64,000 nt of DNA, taken from assembly GCA_963677915.2 (NCBI GenBank), contig CAXXGE010000007.1, positions 1-64,000 on the forward strand. The letters run 5' to 3'. This stretch comes from G963677915 sp963677915 (GTDB lineage: Bacteria > Bacillota > Clostridia > Lachnospirales > Vallitaleaceae). The stretch's first letter is position 1. Every line of letters starts with the position of its first letter. Made by a program: the position numbers and the translations under genes. Below, one piece after another: positions 25,127 through 33,716 of this stretch. Below the pieces are notes generated by a model. That model saw nothing but the letters and a program-made list of their open reading frames with translations, was not told the origin of the DNA and did not search any database.

Positions 25127-26764
25127 TCAATCGTCGGTAAAAGCTTTCAGGCATACATTGGCCTTGAGCACCTTCTCTGTGCTCTCCCAGGTTTTGCCGT
25201 CATAACTCATATAGCCTTCACCATCGCTCAGGTCCACGTCACCCATCCAGGCTTCATCAAGGTCATACTCGGCAGCTACAGGAAACTGGCTGTCCGGTGT
25301 TGTTACCTTGACCACAACAGCGAACCGGCCGTCAACCGGTACCGGCATATTCAAATCTATTGTATAGTAGCCCGAGTAATCAGCTATGCCTCTAGAAACA
25401 AAGGTCATGCCACTGAAATCGTCGGCATCACTGAAAGACGGCACTATATATACTTCATAAGCAGTATTGACGTCGGTTGTATAGAAGCTGACGGCCTTCA
25501 GACTCTCGGCACCATCTGTTTCATAGACATTGGAGAAATAGGCCGTCGGCTTTCCGAATCCCAGCCGTCCTGTCCATCCCAGCCAGTCGCTCTGATAGAT
25601 GTGGTCGTAGTTGTATCTGGACTGGATCTTCGTGTAGACAATATTGTCGATGCCGATCACTGCATCATCATAGGATATATAGAAGTATCCGCCGTCCCCG
25701 AATGATTCACCATAGCTGTTTTTACATATGAAGGCGCCATCTCTGCTTGGTCTTACATTGAAGTTGCTGGCGCTAAAACTGTCATCCCAGCCCACAATCA
25801 CAATATCATGGTTGGCTTTTGCCGTGCCATAATAATAATAGGCGGCGTTCGTACTGTTATAATAGCTGCCCAAGTCCCTGTTGTTGACATCCTTGATATG
25901 AAGCGTTGACTGAACTGCACCGTACCGCAGCACCGCCCTTTTTATCGCGCTGTAATCCTTTGTGGGAATCAGCAACGCTTCCTGCACATGCTTGACCGCC
26001 AGTGCTTTCGGATTCGTAACGCCGTCACCATATGGATCTGCGGATTCCAGCACCGGTCCCGACCACCTCGCCAGATAGGCAAGAGCAACACCGAAATCTC
26101 CGCCCTCATTCTGGGATAGGTTGTAGCCGTGGTTCAGGCTTAGATGGTCCTCTGAAAAATTGTAGATTTCCAAGGGCCGTAGTGTTGATTCAAGGCCGGC
26201 TGCTGTTGCAAAAGCCCAGCAGGCACCGATCGATCCCTGATCCCTTACAGGCGATACTTTGTTCGCTTCCCTGGCATCGTAGCGTGAAGGAATTTTGCTG
26301 AGAAGCAGGCTTGAACTCCAAGTGATGGCCACCGTTTTCGTCGCAGAACTCCAGGATACCGTGCATCCAAAGGCCTGCATCACATGGCGAATCGGCAGAT
26401 AGGTCCGATTCCCGATAATCACCGATGTTGTATCGATCAGTATCTTTTCCTTGTTTTTCAGGATATATTTCTCGCCAATCGGTACACGCACTTCAACCGT
26501 GCCCTTGGTCGCGATCGCTGTCCTTGTCAAAGGATCCCATGTCACCTTCGCGCCGAAAGCTTCCAATGTCTTTCTGAAAGGCACCTGGGTCCTATTGTTT
26601 TCATCAATAAACGGATAGCCGTAAGTACTGCTGAAGATGACCTGGGTGCCGTTAAGCGTGACTTTGACGCCTGTCCCTGCAGCAGCTTGAACATCATTGA
26701 ATGTAGTTGTAAAAATCATGAGTGCTGCCAGCATGGCAATCACTTTGTAGCGTGTGCTTTTCAT
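25127..26764 (-). CDS. Exported papain-like (C1A) cysteine protease with stalk domain
   Basis: A 545-residue exported protein. The N-terminus is a signal peptide (MKSTRYKVIAMLAALMIFTT). Residues about 35-150 form a copper-amine-oxidase-N-type stalk (NRTQVPFRKTLEAFGAKVTW and YLPIRHVMQAFGCTVSW). The protease core begins PSRYDAREANKVSPVRDQG and has catalytic Cys in GSIGACWAFATAAGLE, His in ANHDIVIVGWDD and Asn in FICKNSYGESFGDGGYF. A beta-rich C-terminal domain follows, as in bacterial C1A-lectin-type proteases. It probably acts at the cell surface on peptides or proteins. It has its own terminator and GGAGG site. Confidence 0.9.
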   Translation of the reverse strand: MKSTRYKVIAMLAALMIFTTTFNDVQAAAGTGVKVTLNGTQVIFSSTYGYPFIDENNRTQVPFRKTLEAFGAKVTWDPLTRTAIATKGTVEVRVPIGEKYILKNKEKILIDTTSVIIGNRTYLPIRHVMQAFGCTVSWSSATKTVAITWSSSLLLSKIPSRYDAREANKVSPVRDQGSIGACWAFATAAGLESTLRPLEIYNFSEDHLSLNHGYNLSQNEGGDFGVALAYLARWSGPVLESADPYGDGVTNPKALAVKHVQEALLIPTKDYSAIKRAVLRYGAVQSTLHIKDVNNRDLGSYYNSTNAAYYYYGTAKANHDIVIVGWDDSFSASNFNVRPSRDGAFICKNSYGESFGDGGYFYISYDDAVIGIDNIVYTKIQSRYNYDHIYQSDWLGWTGRLGFGKPTAYFSNVYETDGAESLKAVSFYTTDVNTAYEVYIVPSFSDADDFSGMTFVSRGIADYSGYYTIDLNMPVPVDGRFAVVVKVTTPDSQFPVAAEYDLDEAWMGDVDLSDGEGYMSYDGKTWESTEKVLKANVCLKAFTDD

Positions 26765-26783
26765 TTTGCCTCCATGAGGTGCG

Positions 26784-27920
26784 TCAACGGGGAGGCTTTG
26801 GTCCCGGATAGCTGTAGTAGACCGTCTTCAGCATGCCGTTGTATAGCTTGCGTTTCTTCGCTGCCTTCTTGCCAAAAGCCTCTTCAAAGTTCTCATAACT
26901 CGTTATGATATAGTATGACCAGTCTTCAAGCGCCTTAAAAGCTTCTCCTACCGACTGATACAGTTTGTGTACCTGTGTTTTGTCCGACATTCTTTCGCCA
27001 TAGGGCGGGTTTGTCACGATGACCCCGTAGTGTTTGGGGCTTGATGTCTTCTGAGCCATTCTTTCCTGGAAATGGATAAAATGGTCCACGCCCGCATTGA
27101 CTGCATTGTCTCTGGCGACCTTGAGTATCCTGCCATCGGCATCGAATCCCTGTATGTTCAGGTCCGCTTTGGCATCGTAGAGGTCATTGGCTTCATCCAC
27201 GGCTTCCATCCAGGTCTTCGCCGGTATCAGATGGGCATAAGCTTCCGATGTGAAACCCCGGTTAAGGCCTGGCGCGAGGTTGGCGCCTATCATGGCCGCT
27301 TCGATAGGGATTGTGCCGCTGCCGCAGAACGGATCGATGAAAGGCCTGCGTTTGTCCCAGACGGATAGCTGGAGAAGTCCGGCTGCCAGGGTTTCACTAA
27401 GCGGCGCCTTGCTCGTCATGATTCTGTATCCCCGTCGGTGCAGCGCTTCTCCCGATGTATCAATGCCGATGCTTGCAATATCCTTTTTCAGGAAGACGCG
27501 TATGGGGAATTCCGCACCTGACTCTTCCATCCATGTCACGTTATAGACTTCCTTCAGTCTTTCTACGATTGCTTTTTTTACAATTTTCTGGATATCGGTA
27601 GCGCTGAAAAGTTTAGACCGGATCGATGTCGCTTTGCTGACCCAGAATTTACCGTCTTTGGGAATATAGTCCTCCCAAGGCATCGCTTTGACAGCTTCAA
27701 AGAGCTCATCAAAGGTAAGCACTTTGCATTCCCCAACATCAAGAAGGACTCTTTCAGCAGTTCTGAGCCATAGGTTGGTGCGGCTGACAGCATCGCCGTC
27801 CCCACTGAAAGACACCCTTCCGTCATCCACGGAGACGATGTCATATCCCAGATTCTCTATTTCTTTTTTCAATACGCTTTCCAACCCGAAAAGGCAGGGC
27901 GCTGTCAGTTTATAAGTCAT
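26784..27920 (-). CDS. THUMP-domain 23S rRNA guanine-N2 methyltransferase (RlmL/YpsC type)
   Basis: A 378-residue class I methyltransferase. An N-terminal ferredoxin-like plus THUMP region (TAPCLFGLESVLKKEIENLG, RSKLFSATDIQKIVKKAIVE) is followed by the SAM domain with FIDPFCGSGTIPIEAAMIGA (motif I) and VIVTNPPYGERM (catalytic NPPY). This matches RlmL-N/YpsC, which makes m2G in 23S rRNA. Length and order of domains are normal for the single-domain Firmicute form. The ATG has AAGGAG ahead. It is divergent from the DUF1189 gene. Confidence 0.92.
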   Translation of the reverse strand: MTYKLTAPCLFGLESVLKKEIENLGYDIVSVDDGRVSFSGDGDAVSRTNLWLRTAERVLLDVGECKVLTFDELFEAVKAMPWEDYIPKDGKFWVSKATSIRSKLFSATDIQKIVKKAIVERLKEVYNVTWMEESGAEFPIRVFLKKDIASIGIDTSGEALHRRGYRIMTSKAPLSETLAAGLLQLSVWDKRRPFIDPFCGSGTIPIEAAMIGANLAPGLNRGFTSEAYAHLIPAKTWMEAVDEANDLYDAKADLNIQGFDADGRILKVARDNAVNAGVDHFIHFQERMAQKTSSPKHYGVIVTNPPYGERMSDKTQVHKLYQSVGEAFKALEDWSYYIITSYENFEEAFGKKAAKKRKLYNGMLKTVYYSYPGPKPPR

Positions 27921-28065
27921 GGCCTAAGGCTCCTTCTTACGTATTTATAAAATTCCGTCATTAACAGTCTTCATTATCAATTTATCACATCTCAATGAGA
28001 GGTTGCAAGGTCGCTGATTATAATATAGAATTAAATATCGTATAACGAATGGAGGTTCTACTGTC

Positions 28066-28848
28066 TTGAAAAAACTATTATACCGTTTTACACACGGCTT
28101 TTACGATATGGAATACTATAGGAAAGCGCTTGAAGACCCGTTAAGGTCCGCCTTTGGCTATCTCGTCATACTTTCCGTCGTTTTCGGCATCATTACCGGT
28201 ACCCTGATGGGTCTTCAGTCCCACAGCGAATTCACCTTGCTGGCCGATGCCCTCGACAGTGGCGAGATTCCATATTTCAACCTGACTGGCGGTCATTTGG
28301 AGATCGACATAGACGAGCCGGTCGTCATCGACCAGCAATACCAGATATTCATCATCGATACAACCGATAGCTACTCGCTCAACGACCTGGCAGGATACGA
28401 TATCGGTTATCTGGTCACACCGGAAAGGGTCATCGTTTCCAGCAGAGGCACCGATCCAAGAGCCATCAATTTTTCAGATTTCGAATCGGTTTCCTTTGAC
28501 AGCAGAGACCTTTCGACACTGCTGAACACACTGGATATTGCCATCATATTTGTCGTTCTGTTGTTCACTTTGATTGCAGGTCTGATTTCGCTTCTTTTCA
28601 GCACCTTCATCGCCGCTGTTGCTTTTAATGTGATTCGGATCATTGCAAGACTGCCCATGCACTTCCCGGATATCTACAAGATCGTACTATTCTCCTATGC
28701 GCCGGCCGTACTGTGGCAGCAAGTGACACATTTCATTCCATGGGCCCCACCGGTTATCATCCATTATTTCTTTGTCTATGGATTCAGCATGATCATATTG
28801 TCCAAACTTACGGCGAGACTGCTGAAGGAAAACAGGGAGCAAGAGTAA
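28066..28848 (+). CDS. DUF1189 membrane protein
   Basis: A 260-residue membrane protein starting at TTG 28066 behind GGAGG. It has one membrane segment near residues 25-50, a long outer loop (VISSRGTDPRAINFSDFE), and several C-terminal membrane helices (IIFVVLLFTLIAGLISLLF, FVYGFSMIILS). This is the layout of DUF1189, a family of maltodextrin-utilisation-type YvdJ-like membrane proteins with no settled function. Single gene, with a bidirectional terminator just after. Confidence 0.8.
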   Translation: MKKLLYRFTHGFYDMEYYRKALEDPLRSAFGYLVILSVVFGIITGTLMGLQSHSEFTLLADALDSGEIPYFNLTGGHLEIDIDEPVVIDQQYQIFIIDTTDSYSLNDLAGYDIGYLVTPERVIVSSRGTDPRAINFSDFESVSFDSRDLSTLLNTLDIAIIFVVLLFTLIAGLISLLFSTFIAAVAFNVIRIIARLPMHFPDIYKIVLFSYAPAVLWQQVTHFIPWAPPVIIHYFFVYGFSMIILSKLTARLLKENREQE

Positions 28849-28868
28849 ATCGAACCAAACTCATCTCA

Positions 28869-28896
28869 AAAGGACAGGCATCAACGCCTGTCCTTT
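28869..28896. terminator. Bidirectional terminator between DUF1189 gene and arsR
   Basis: An 11-bp stem (AAAGGACAGGC and its complement) with a 6-nt loop lies between two converging genes, with A and T runs at its feet. Confidence 0.85.
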
Positions 28897-28913
28897 GTTA
28901 TGTTCTGGATTGG

Positions 28914-29228
28914 TCATTCAGCCTGATGAAGAAAGGCTTCCACTTCCTTCAGGTTGCTGAGAATAATCTCATCTGCCATCTTTACAATATCCTTCAACCT
29001 GGGGTCTTTGAGCGAATAATACACGTTCAATCCGTCCTTGCGCTGTGCCACCAAGTCAGCATCCTTCAGTATCCTGAGATGCTGGGAGATATTGGATTGG
29101 GAGAACTCGGCATGGTCATGCAGTTCACAGACGCACGCTTCTGTTTCACAGACGTTCTTTAATATCTTAAGCCTCAACGGATGGGCCAGTGCCTTGAAAA
29201 GCTGCACTTCAAGATTTGTCATATCCAT
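28914..29228 (-). CDS. ArsR/SmtB-family metal-type repressor
   Basis: A 104-residue winged-helix repressor: LFKALAHPLRLKILKNVCE, the CxC segment ETEACVCELHDH at the position of the ELCVCDL metal motif, recognition helix SQSNISQHLRILKDADLV and wing GLNVYYSLKD. The two Cys suggest binding of a thiophilic metal or metalloid, or a thiol switch. It lies downstream of yfcE but has its own consensus promoter overlapped by a 26-bp palindrome, so it is very likely autoregulated. No metal transporter is adjacent, so its target is unknown. Confidence 0.9.
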   Translation of the reverse strand: MDMTNLEVQLFKALAHPLRLKILKNVCETEACVCELHDHAEFSQSNISQHLRILKDADLVAQRKDGLNVYYSLKDPRLKDIVKMADEIILSNLKEVEAFLHQAE

Positions 29229-29250
29229 AGCCGTACCTCACGATTTATTC

Positions 29251-29276
29251 ATAATATTAGAAATTTCTAATATTAT
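29251..29276. promoter_or_regulatory. 26-bp perfect palindrome, ArsR operator
   Basis: The half-site ATAATATTAGAAA is followed directly by its exact complement. It overlaps the last bases of the arsR -10 box and covers the likely transcription start, the classical place for ArsR-family self-repression. Confidence 0.8.
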
Positions 29277-29303
29277 TATAAACCCTGCCGGCCGCCATGT
29301 CAA
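29275..29303 (-). promoter_or_regulatory. Consensus promoter of arsR
   Basis: On the minus strand a perfect TTGACA (29303-29298) and a perfect TATAAT (29280-29275) are 17 bp apart. The -35 box lies in the last codons of yfcE. Confidence 0.88.
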
Positions 29304-29842
29304 ATGGTTTGCGTTAAATAGACATTGCCATTGAAATCCTTGACCTGAATAACACCGTTTTCATAGATGCCGTAGCTGTTCGGTGTGCTGTTTTTCGGCA
29401 AGCCGACAGAACCGGGATTGAATACCCAGACCCCATCCACCTGCTCGATGACAGGGATATGGGTGTGCCCATGGCAGACAACGCTGCCTTCCGGCAGTTT
29501 CGGCATGTTAGAGCTGTTGTATTCATGTCCATGGGTCAGGAAAAACCGCTTGCCATCGACGAGCAAATTGCTGTGTTTGACAAGGACTGGGAAATCCAGG
29601 ACCATCTGGTCCACTTCGCTCTCACAGTTCCCCTGGATGGCGATGATCCTGTCCGCTATACCGTTCAGCTTCACAGCCGTCTCCGCGGGCAGGTAGCCCT
29701 CCGGCAGCGGATTCCTCGGGCCATGGTACAGCATGTCCCCAAGAATGACCAGATGGTCCGCCGCCTCTTGTTCGAAAGCTTCAATCGCCTTGTCCAGCCA
29801 GTGGACAGAGCCATGGATGTCTGAAATGAACATCAGTTTCAT
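29300..29842 (-). CDS. yfcE: YfcE-type metallophosphodiesterase
   Basis: A 180-residue calcineurin-like phosphodiesterase. Metal ligands in order: MFISDIHGS (Asp, His), LVILGDMLYHGPRN (Asp), IIAIQGNCESEVD (Asn), FFLTHGHEY (His) and VVCHGHTHIP (His). YfcE enzymes hydrolyse phosphodiesters in vitro; the natural substrate is unknown. The ATG overlaps the stop of the ROK kinase gene (ATGA), so the pair is coupled within the uvrC-hprK-ROK-yfcE unit. Confidence 0.93.
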   Translation of the reverse strand: MKLMFISDIHGSVHWLDKAIEAFEQEAADHLVILGDMLYHGPRNPLPEGYLPAETAVKLNGIADRIIAIQGNCESEVDQMVLDFPVLVKHSNLLVDGKRFFLTHGHEYNSSNMPKLPEGSVVCHGHTHIPVIEQVDGVWVFNPGSVGLPKNSTPNSYGIYENGVIQVKDFNGNVYLTQTI

Positions 29843-30804
29843 TGCTGGGCCTCCATGACTCTATGGAGCATAGCCGCACCTATAAGACCGGCGTCATTGC
29901 CAAGCTGGGCCACTTCTATCTTCGTCTTGAACGCTTCTTCGCCGCCATAGATCTCTGCTATCATCTTTTCCTTCAAAGGAGCAAGCAGTTTGTCGCCTTG
30001 AGCAGATACACCGCCGCCAAGCACAATGATTTCCGGCTGGAAGATATTGATGACATTGACGAGGCCGACAGCCAGGTTGTCTTCGTAGAAATCAATGACT
30101 TTCAGGGCAGTCTCGTCACCGGCCTGAGCAGCGTCGAAAGGAATCTTCGCATTCATCTTCGTCACATCGCCGTCGACCATCTTGTTCAGAAGTGACTCCT
30201 GATTGGCAGCAGCCGCTTCACGCGCCTCCCTTATAAGGCCAGTCGCCGAAGAATAAGTCTCCCAGCAGCCTTTTCTGCCGCAGGTGCACTGGACGCCCCC
30301 CGCCCTGATAACGATGTGCCCAAGTTCGGCGCCTCCGTTCCATGCGCCGCCGATAATTTTTCTGTCGATGATGACGCCACCGCCCACACCCGTACCAAGT
30401 GTGATGGCGACAAAGTCGTTGTAATGCGCACCGGCACCCGACTCGTATTCACCAAGGGCTGCCACGTTGGCATCGTTTTCCACATAGACCGGCAGATCCA
30501 GGTATTTCTGGAACTCGGCCCTGATTGGCGTGTTCTTGAAATGCAGGTTGTTGGCATACACGATGACGCCGTTTTTTGGATCAGGTGTTCCCGGACTTCC
30601 GATACCTACTGAGTGGATGTCTTCCTTGGAAAGCCCTTCTTCCTCCATCAGTTTTAGACTGAGTTCAGCCATGTCCCTGACGATGTCTTCATAACCTCTT
30701 TCATTCATCGTCGGTGTGCTGCCTTTGCGTACAATCTTCCCGTTTTCATCTACAATGGCGACGGCAATATTTGTGCCGCCCAAATCAATACCTATATTCA
30801 ACAT
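29839..30804 (-). CDS. ROK-family glucokinase
   Basis: A 321-residue ROK kinase with MLNIGIDLGGTNIAVAIVDE (phosphate loop), PVYVENDANVAALGEYESGA (catalytic Asp), TLGTGVGGGVI and the zinc motif GAELGHIVI...CTCGRKGCWETYSS. This form is typical of Firmicute glucokinase (GlcK), phosphorylating glucose, and is closer to it than the nan-island ROK protein. It lies next to hprK, which links sugar phosphorylation and catabolite control. Start ATG 30804 with a GGAGGT site. Confidence 0.88.
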   Translation of the reverse strand: MLNIGIDLGGTNIAVAIVDENGKIVRKGSTPTMNERGYEDIVRDMAELSLKLMEEEGLSKEDIHSVGIGSPGTPDPKNGVIVYANNLHFKNTPIRAEFQKYLDLPVYVENDANVAALGEYESGAGAHYNDFVAITLGTGVGGGVIIDRKIIGGAWNGGAELGHIVIRAGGVQCTCGRKGCWETYSSATGLIREAREAAAANQESLLNKMVDGDVTKMNAKIPFDAAQAGDETALKVIDFYEDNLAVGLVNVINIFQPEIIVLGGGVSAQGDKLLAPLKEKMIAEIYGGEEAFKTKIEVAQLGNDAGLIGAAMLHRVMEAQQ

Positions 30805-30818
30805 AATTACCTCCTGAT

Positions 30819-31790
30819 TTAGAGCAACGTATTCGTTTGTTTGTCGCCTTGCTCCTGCTTTTCCTTGTTGCGGTCTGCCAGGTTCTTCATGACCCTGTTG
30901 TTCAGCTCAACGGCTGCATTGTATCCCATGTACTTCTGACGGTGGTTGATGGCCGCCGATTCAACAATGATTGCCAGGTTTCTTCCCGGACGGATCGGTA
31001 TGGCATGGCAGACGACCTTGTTTCCAAGAATCTCTTCATAATTCTCCGTCAGTCCAAGCCTGTCGTACTCCCGTTCCTTGTCCCATTCCTCAAGGTTGAT
31101 GATCAGGTCGATTTTCTCCCTTTCCTTGACCGACTCGACACCGAACAAAGTCTTGCAGTCGACAATGCCGATGCCTCTCAGTTCGATAAAGTGCCTGATG
31201 ATGTCGGGTGCTGTTCCGAGCAGCGTGTCATCCGAGACTTTCTTGATTTCCACCACATCGTCCGCGACAAGCCTGTGACCTCTTTTGATCAGTTCGAGAG
31301 CAGCCTCACTCTTACCGATACCGCTCTCCCCTTTGATCAGAACACCCTCGCCGTAAACATCGACAAGGACGCCATGGATGGAAATTCTGGGTGCCAGTTC
31401 AAGTTTCAGGTATCTGTTCAGCTCGGAGTTGAAGTAGGATGTTGTCATTGGCGTCTGAAGAATTGCCACATCGTTTTCCACGGCCGCCTCCATCATGTAT
31501 TCACAGGGTTCAAGGTCCCTTGAGAGGATCAGGCATGGAATTTTATAGGAGAAAAGTTTTGAGAACTTTCTTTTCCGCTCTTCTGTAGAGAGTTTTTCGA
31601 TATAGGTGTATTCAACCTTGCCGATGATCTGGACCCTTTCCGAATCAAAGTAGTCATAGAAACCGGCCAGCTGCAAAGCGGGTCTGTTCAAGTCACTCTG
31701 TGATATTCTGATTTTGCTGAAATCCCTGGCAGGGCTCAGCACCTTCATTTTCATTCTATTAATGATGTCATCCAATCCTACCGTATACAT
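30819..31790 (-). CDS. hprK: HPr kinase/phosphorylase
   Basis: HprK phosphorylates and dephosphorylates HPr at a serine, controlling carbon catabolite repression in Gram-positive bacteria. The 323-residue protein has Walker A GESGIGKS at about residues 154-161, LVADDVVEI after it, and the HprK signature RGIGIVDCKTLFGVESV. The N-terminal DRTGG-like domain is present. The start is the ATG at 31790, right behind AAGGAGG, not the TTG 15 bases earlier. Confidence 0.96.
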   Translation of the reverse strand: MYTVGLDDIINRMKMKVLSPARDFSKIRISQSDLNRPALQLAGFYDYFDSERVQIIGKVEYTYIEKLSTEERKRKFSKLFSYKIPCLILSRDLEPCEYMMEAAVENDVAILQTPMTTSYFNSELNRYLKLELAPRISIHGVLVDVYGEGVLIKGESGIGKSEAALELIKRGHRLVADDVVEIKKVSDDTLLGTAPDIIRHFIELRGIGIVDCKTLFGVESVKEREKIDLIINLEEWDKEREYDRLGLTENYEEILGNKVVCHAIPIRPGRNLAIIVESAAINHRQKYMGYNAAVELNNRVMKNLADRNKEKQEQGDKQTNTLL

Positions 31791-31841
31791 GTAATCCTCC
31801 TTCAACCGTTTGCGTAAATATCCATAATATTACCATATGCT

Positions 31842-33716
31842 TTATTCCGATTCAAGATGGTGAAAGAAATCATAGACTGCATCGGCCTGTTTTTTTCTTA
31901 AACCTTCCACCTTTTCCAGCTCTTCCCTGGATGCTTCGACGATGTTGTGCACCGACCCGAACTTGCCAAGAAGCAGTTTTCTCGTTGCCGGCCCCACACC
32001 CGGTATGTCCTCAAGAACCGATTTGACCTGTTTTGTTCCTCTGAGTTTCCTGTGGTAATCGATGGCGAAGCGGTGCGCCTCGTCCTGAATCCTCGTAATC
32101 AGCTTGAAGCATTCCGAACGGGTATCGATGGGGACCTCCGTGTTGTTGAAGTAGAGACCCCTAGTCCTGTGCTTGTCATCCTTCACCATACCACAGACCG
32201 GAATCTCAAGCCCAACGGTTCTGAGCGCTTTTTTCGCCGCAGTGACCTGTCCTTTGCCGCCATCCATCAATATAAGATCGGGCAGCCTGGTAAACTTGCC
32301 GTAACCTGCGGGCAACCCTTTCATAATGATTTCCTTCTGTTCTTCAATGGCATGCCTGAGACGCCTTGTCAGCACTTCTTCAAGCTGGGCATAATCATTG
32401 GCGCCTGTACTCCATTTTATCTTGAATTTCCTGTAGTCGTTCTTCTTTGGCTTTCCTTCTTCGAAAACGACCATGGAGCCTACGGAGTCAATACCCGAAG
32501 TATTGGAGATGTCAAATGCCTCCACTCTGGAAATGTCTTCATCCAGCGCAAGGTATTCCGCCAGCTCCTCCATAGCGCCTTTTGTCCTTTTTTCCTCTTT
32601 GCGCAGCTGCTCACCGAACTGCTGCAGTGCCATGGACGCATTTTGGGATGCCATTTCTATCAGCTTGGACTTCTCACCTTTTCTCGGTACTTTGATATAG
32701 ACTTTCCTGCCCCGCTTGCCCGTCAGCCAGGACTGGATAATGGATGCCTCGTTGATCTCTTCCTGAAGCATCAGCTCTTTTGGCACGTAAGGCGTTCCGG
32801 AGTAGAACTGCTTGACAAAATCCGTCATTACTTCCCTGCCGCTCATATCTTCAATGCCTTCCATGCGGCATTGGTCACGACCGATCATTTTTCCGTTCCT
32901 GATGAAGTAGACCTGAACGACAGCCTCATGTTCATCTCTGGCAAAGGCGATTATATCCTTGTCATCCATTGCCGCGTCGATGATTTTTTGTTTCTCCGAT
33001 ATCGCCTGAACGCTGAAAAGCTGGTCCCTGTACTCTGCGGCCTTCTCATAATCCATGGCTTCGGATGCCTCTTCCATTTTGGTCCTTAGCATTTTAAGGA
33101 CAGGGTCATAGTGGCCTTCCAAAAAGTCAATGGCCGGCTCGATATGCTGTCTGTAGGCTTCCTCACCTATGAATCCCTGGCATGGCGCGTCGCACTGGTG
33201 GATGTGGTAGTAGAGGCACTCCCTTTCCTTCCCGATGTCCCTCGGCAGGATGCGGCTGCAGTTTCTTATTTTCCATACCTTTCTGATCAGATCGATTGTT
33301 TCCCTGGCTGCACCTACGTTCGTGTAAGGTCCATAATACTTGGCCTTGTCTTTCCTTAGCTCTCTTGATAGCAGCACGCGCGGAAAAGCTTCATCCACCG
33401 TCACCTTGATGTAGGGATAGGTCTTGTCATCCTTCAGCATCGTGTTGTATTTCGGCTGATGCTTCTTGATCATGTTGTTCTCAAGAATCAGCGCCTCGAC
33501 TTCAGAGTCAGTGACGATGTATTCGAAAGAAGCAACCGTCTGGACCATGCGTGCGATTTTTGGCGACAGGTTGGCAGAATTCTGAAAGTATTGCCTTACC
33601 CTGTCCTTCAGCCTGATCGCCTTTCCTACATAAATGATGTTGTCGTAGGGGTCCTTCATCATGTAAACACCTGGCTGTCTGGGCAGTTTTTTCAGTTCTT
33701 CCTTAATATCAAACAT
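31842..33716 (-). CDS. uvrC: Excinuclease ABC subunit C
   Basis: UvrC makes the two cuts around DNA lesions in nucleotide excision repair. The 624-residue protein is complete: N-terminal GIY-YIG nuclease (GVYMMKDPYDNIIYVGKAIR), a four-Cys-like insert region (ERECLYYHIHQCDAPCQGFI), the UVR motif (KMEEASEAMDYEKAAEYRDQ), the RNase H-like second nuclease (DISNTSGIDSVGSMVVFEEG, LILMDGGKGQV) and C-terminal helix-hairpin-helix (LEDIPGVGPATRKLLLGKFG). The start overlaps the end of the GDT1-type gene. Confidence 0.97.
   Translation of the reverse strand: MFDIKEELKKLPRQPGVYMMKDPYDNIIYVGKAIRLKDRVRQYFQNSANLSPKIARMVQTVASFEYIVTDSEVEALILENNMIKKHQPKYNTMLKDDKTYPYIKVTVDEAFPRVLLSRELRKDKAKYYGPYTNVGAARETIDLIRKVWKIRNCSRILPRDIGKERECLYYHIHQCDAPCQGFIGEEAYRQHIEPAIDFLEGHYDPVLKMLRTKMEEASEAMDYEKAAEYRDQLFSVQAISEKQKIIDAAMDDKDIIAFARDEHEAVVQVYFIRNGKMIGRDQCRMEGIEDMSGREVMTDFVKQFYSGTPYVPKELMLQEEINEASIIQSWLTGKRGRKVYIKVPRKGEKSKLIEMASQNASMALQQFGEQLRKEEKRTKGAMEELAEYLALDEDISRVEAFDISNTSGIDSVGSMVVFEEGKPKKNDYRKFKIKWSTGANDYAQLEEVLTRRLRHAIEEQKEIIMKGLPAGYGKFTRLPDLILMDGGKGQVTAAKKALRTVGLEIPVCGMVKDDKHRTRGLYFNNTEVPIDTRSECFKLITRIQDEAHRFAIDYHRKLRGTKQVKSVLEDIPGVGPATRKLLLGKFGSVHNIVEASREELEKVEGLRKKQADAVYDFFHHLESE

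Noticed and set aside
31947..33089. A 380-codon open frame on the plus strand opposite uvrC
   Set aside because: It lies wholly antisense to an intact uvrC, has no ribosome site and no recognisable motif; it follows from the codon bias of the true gene.
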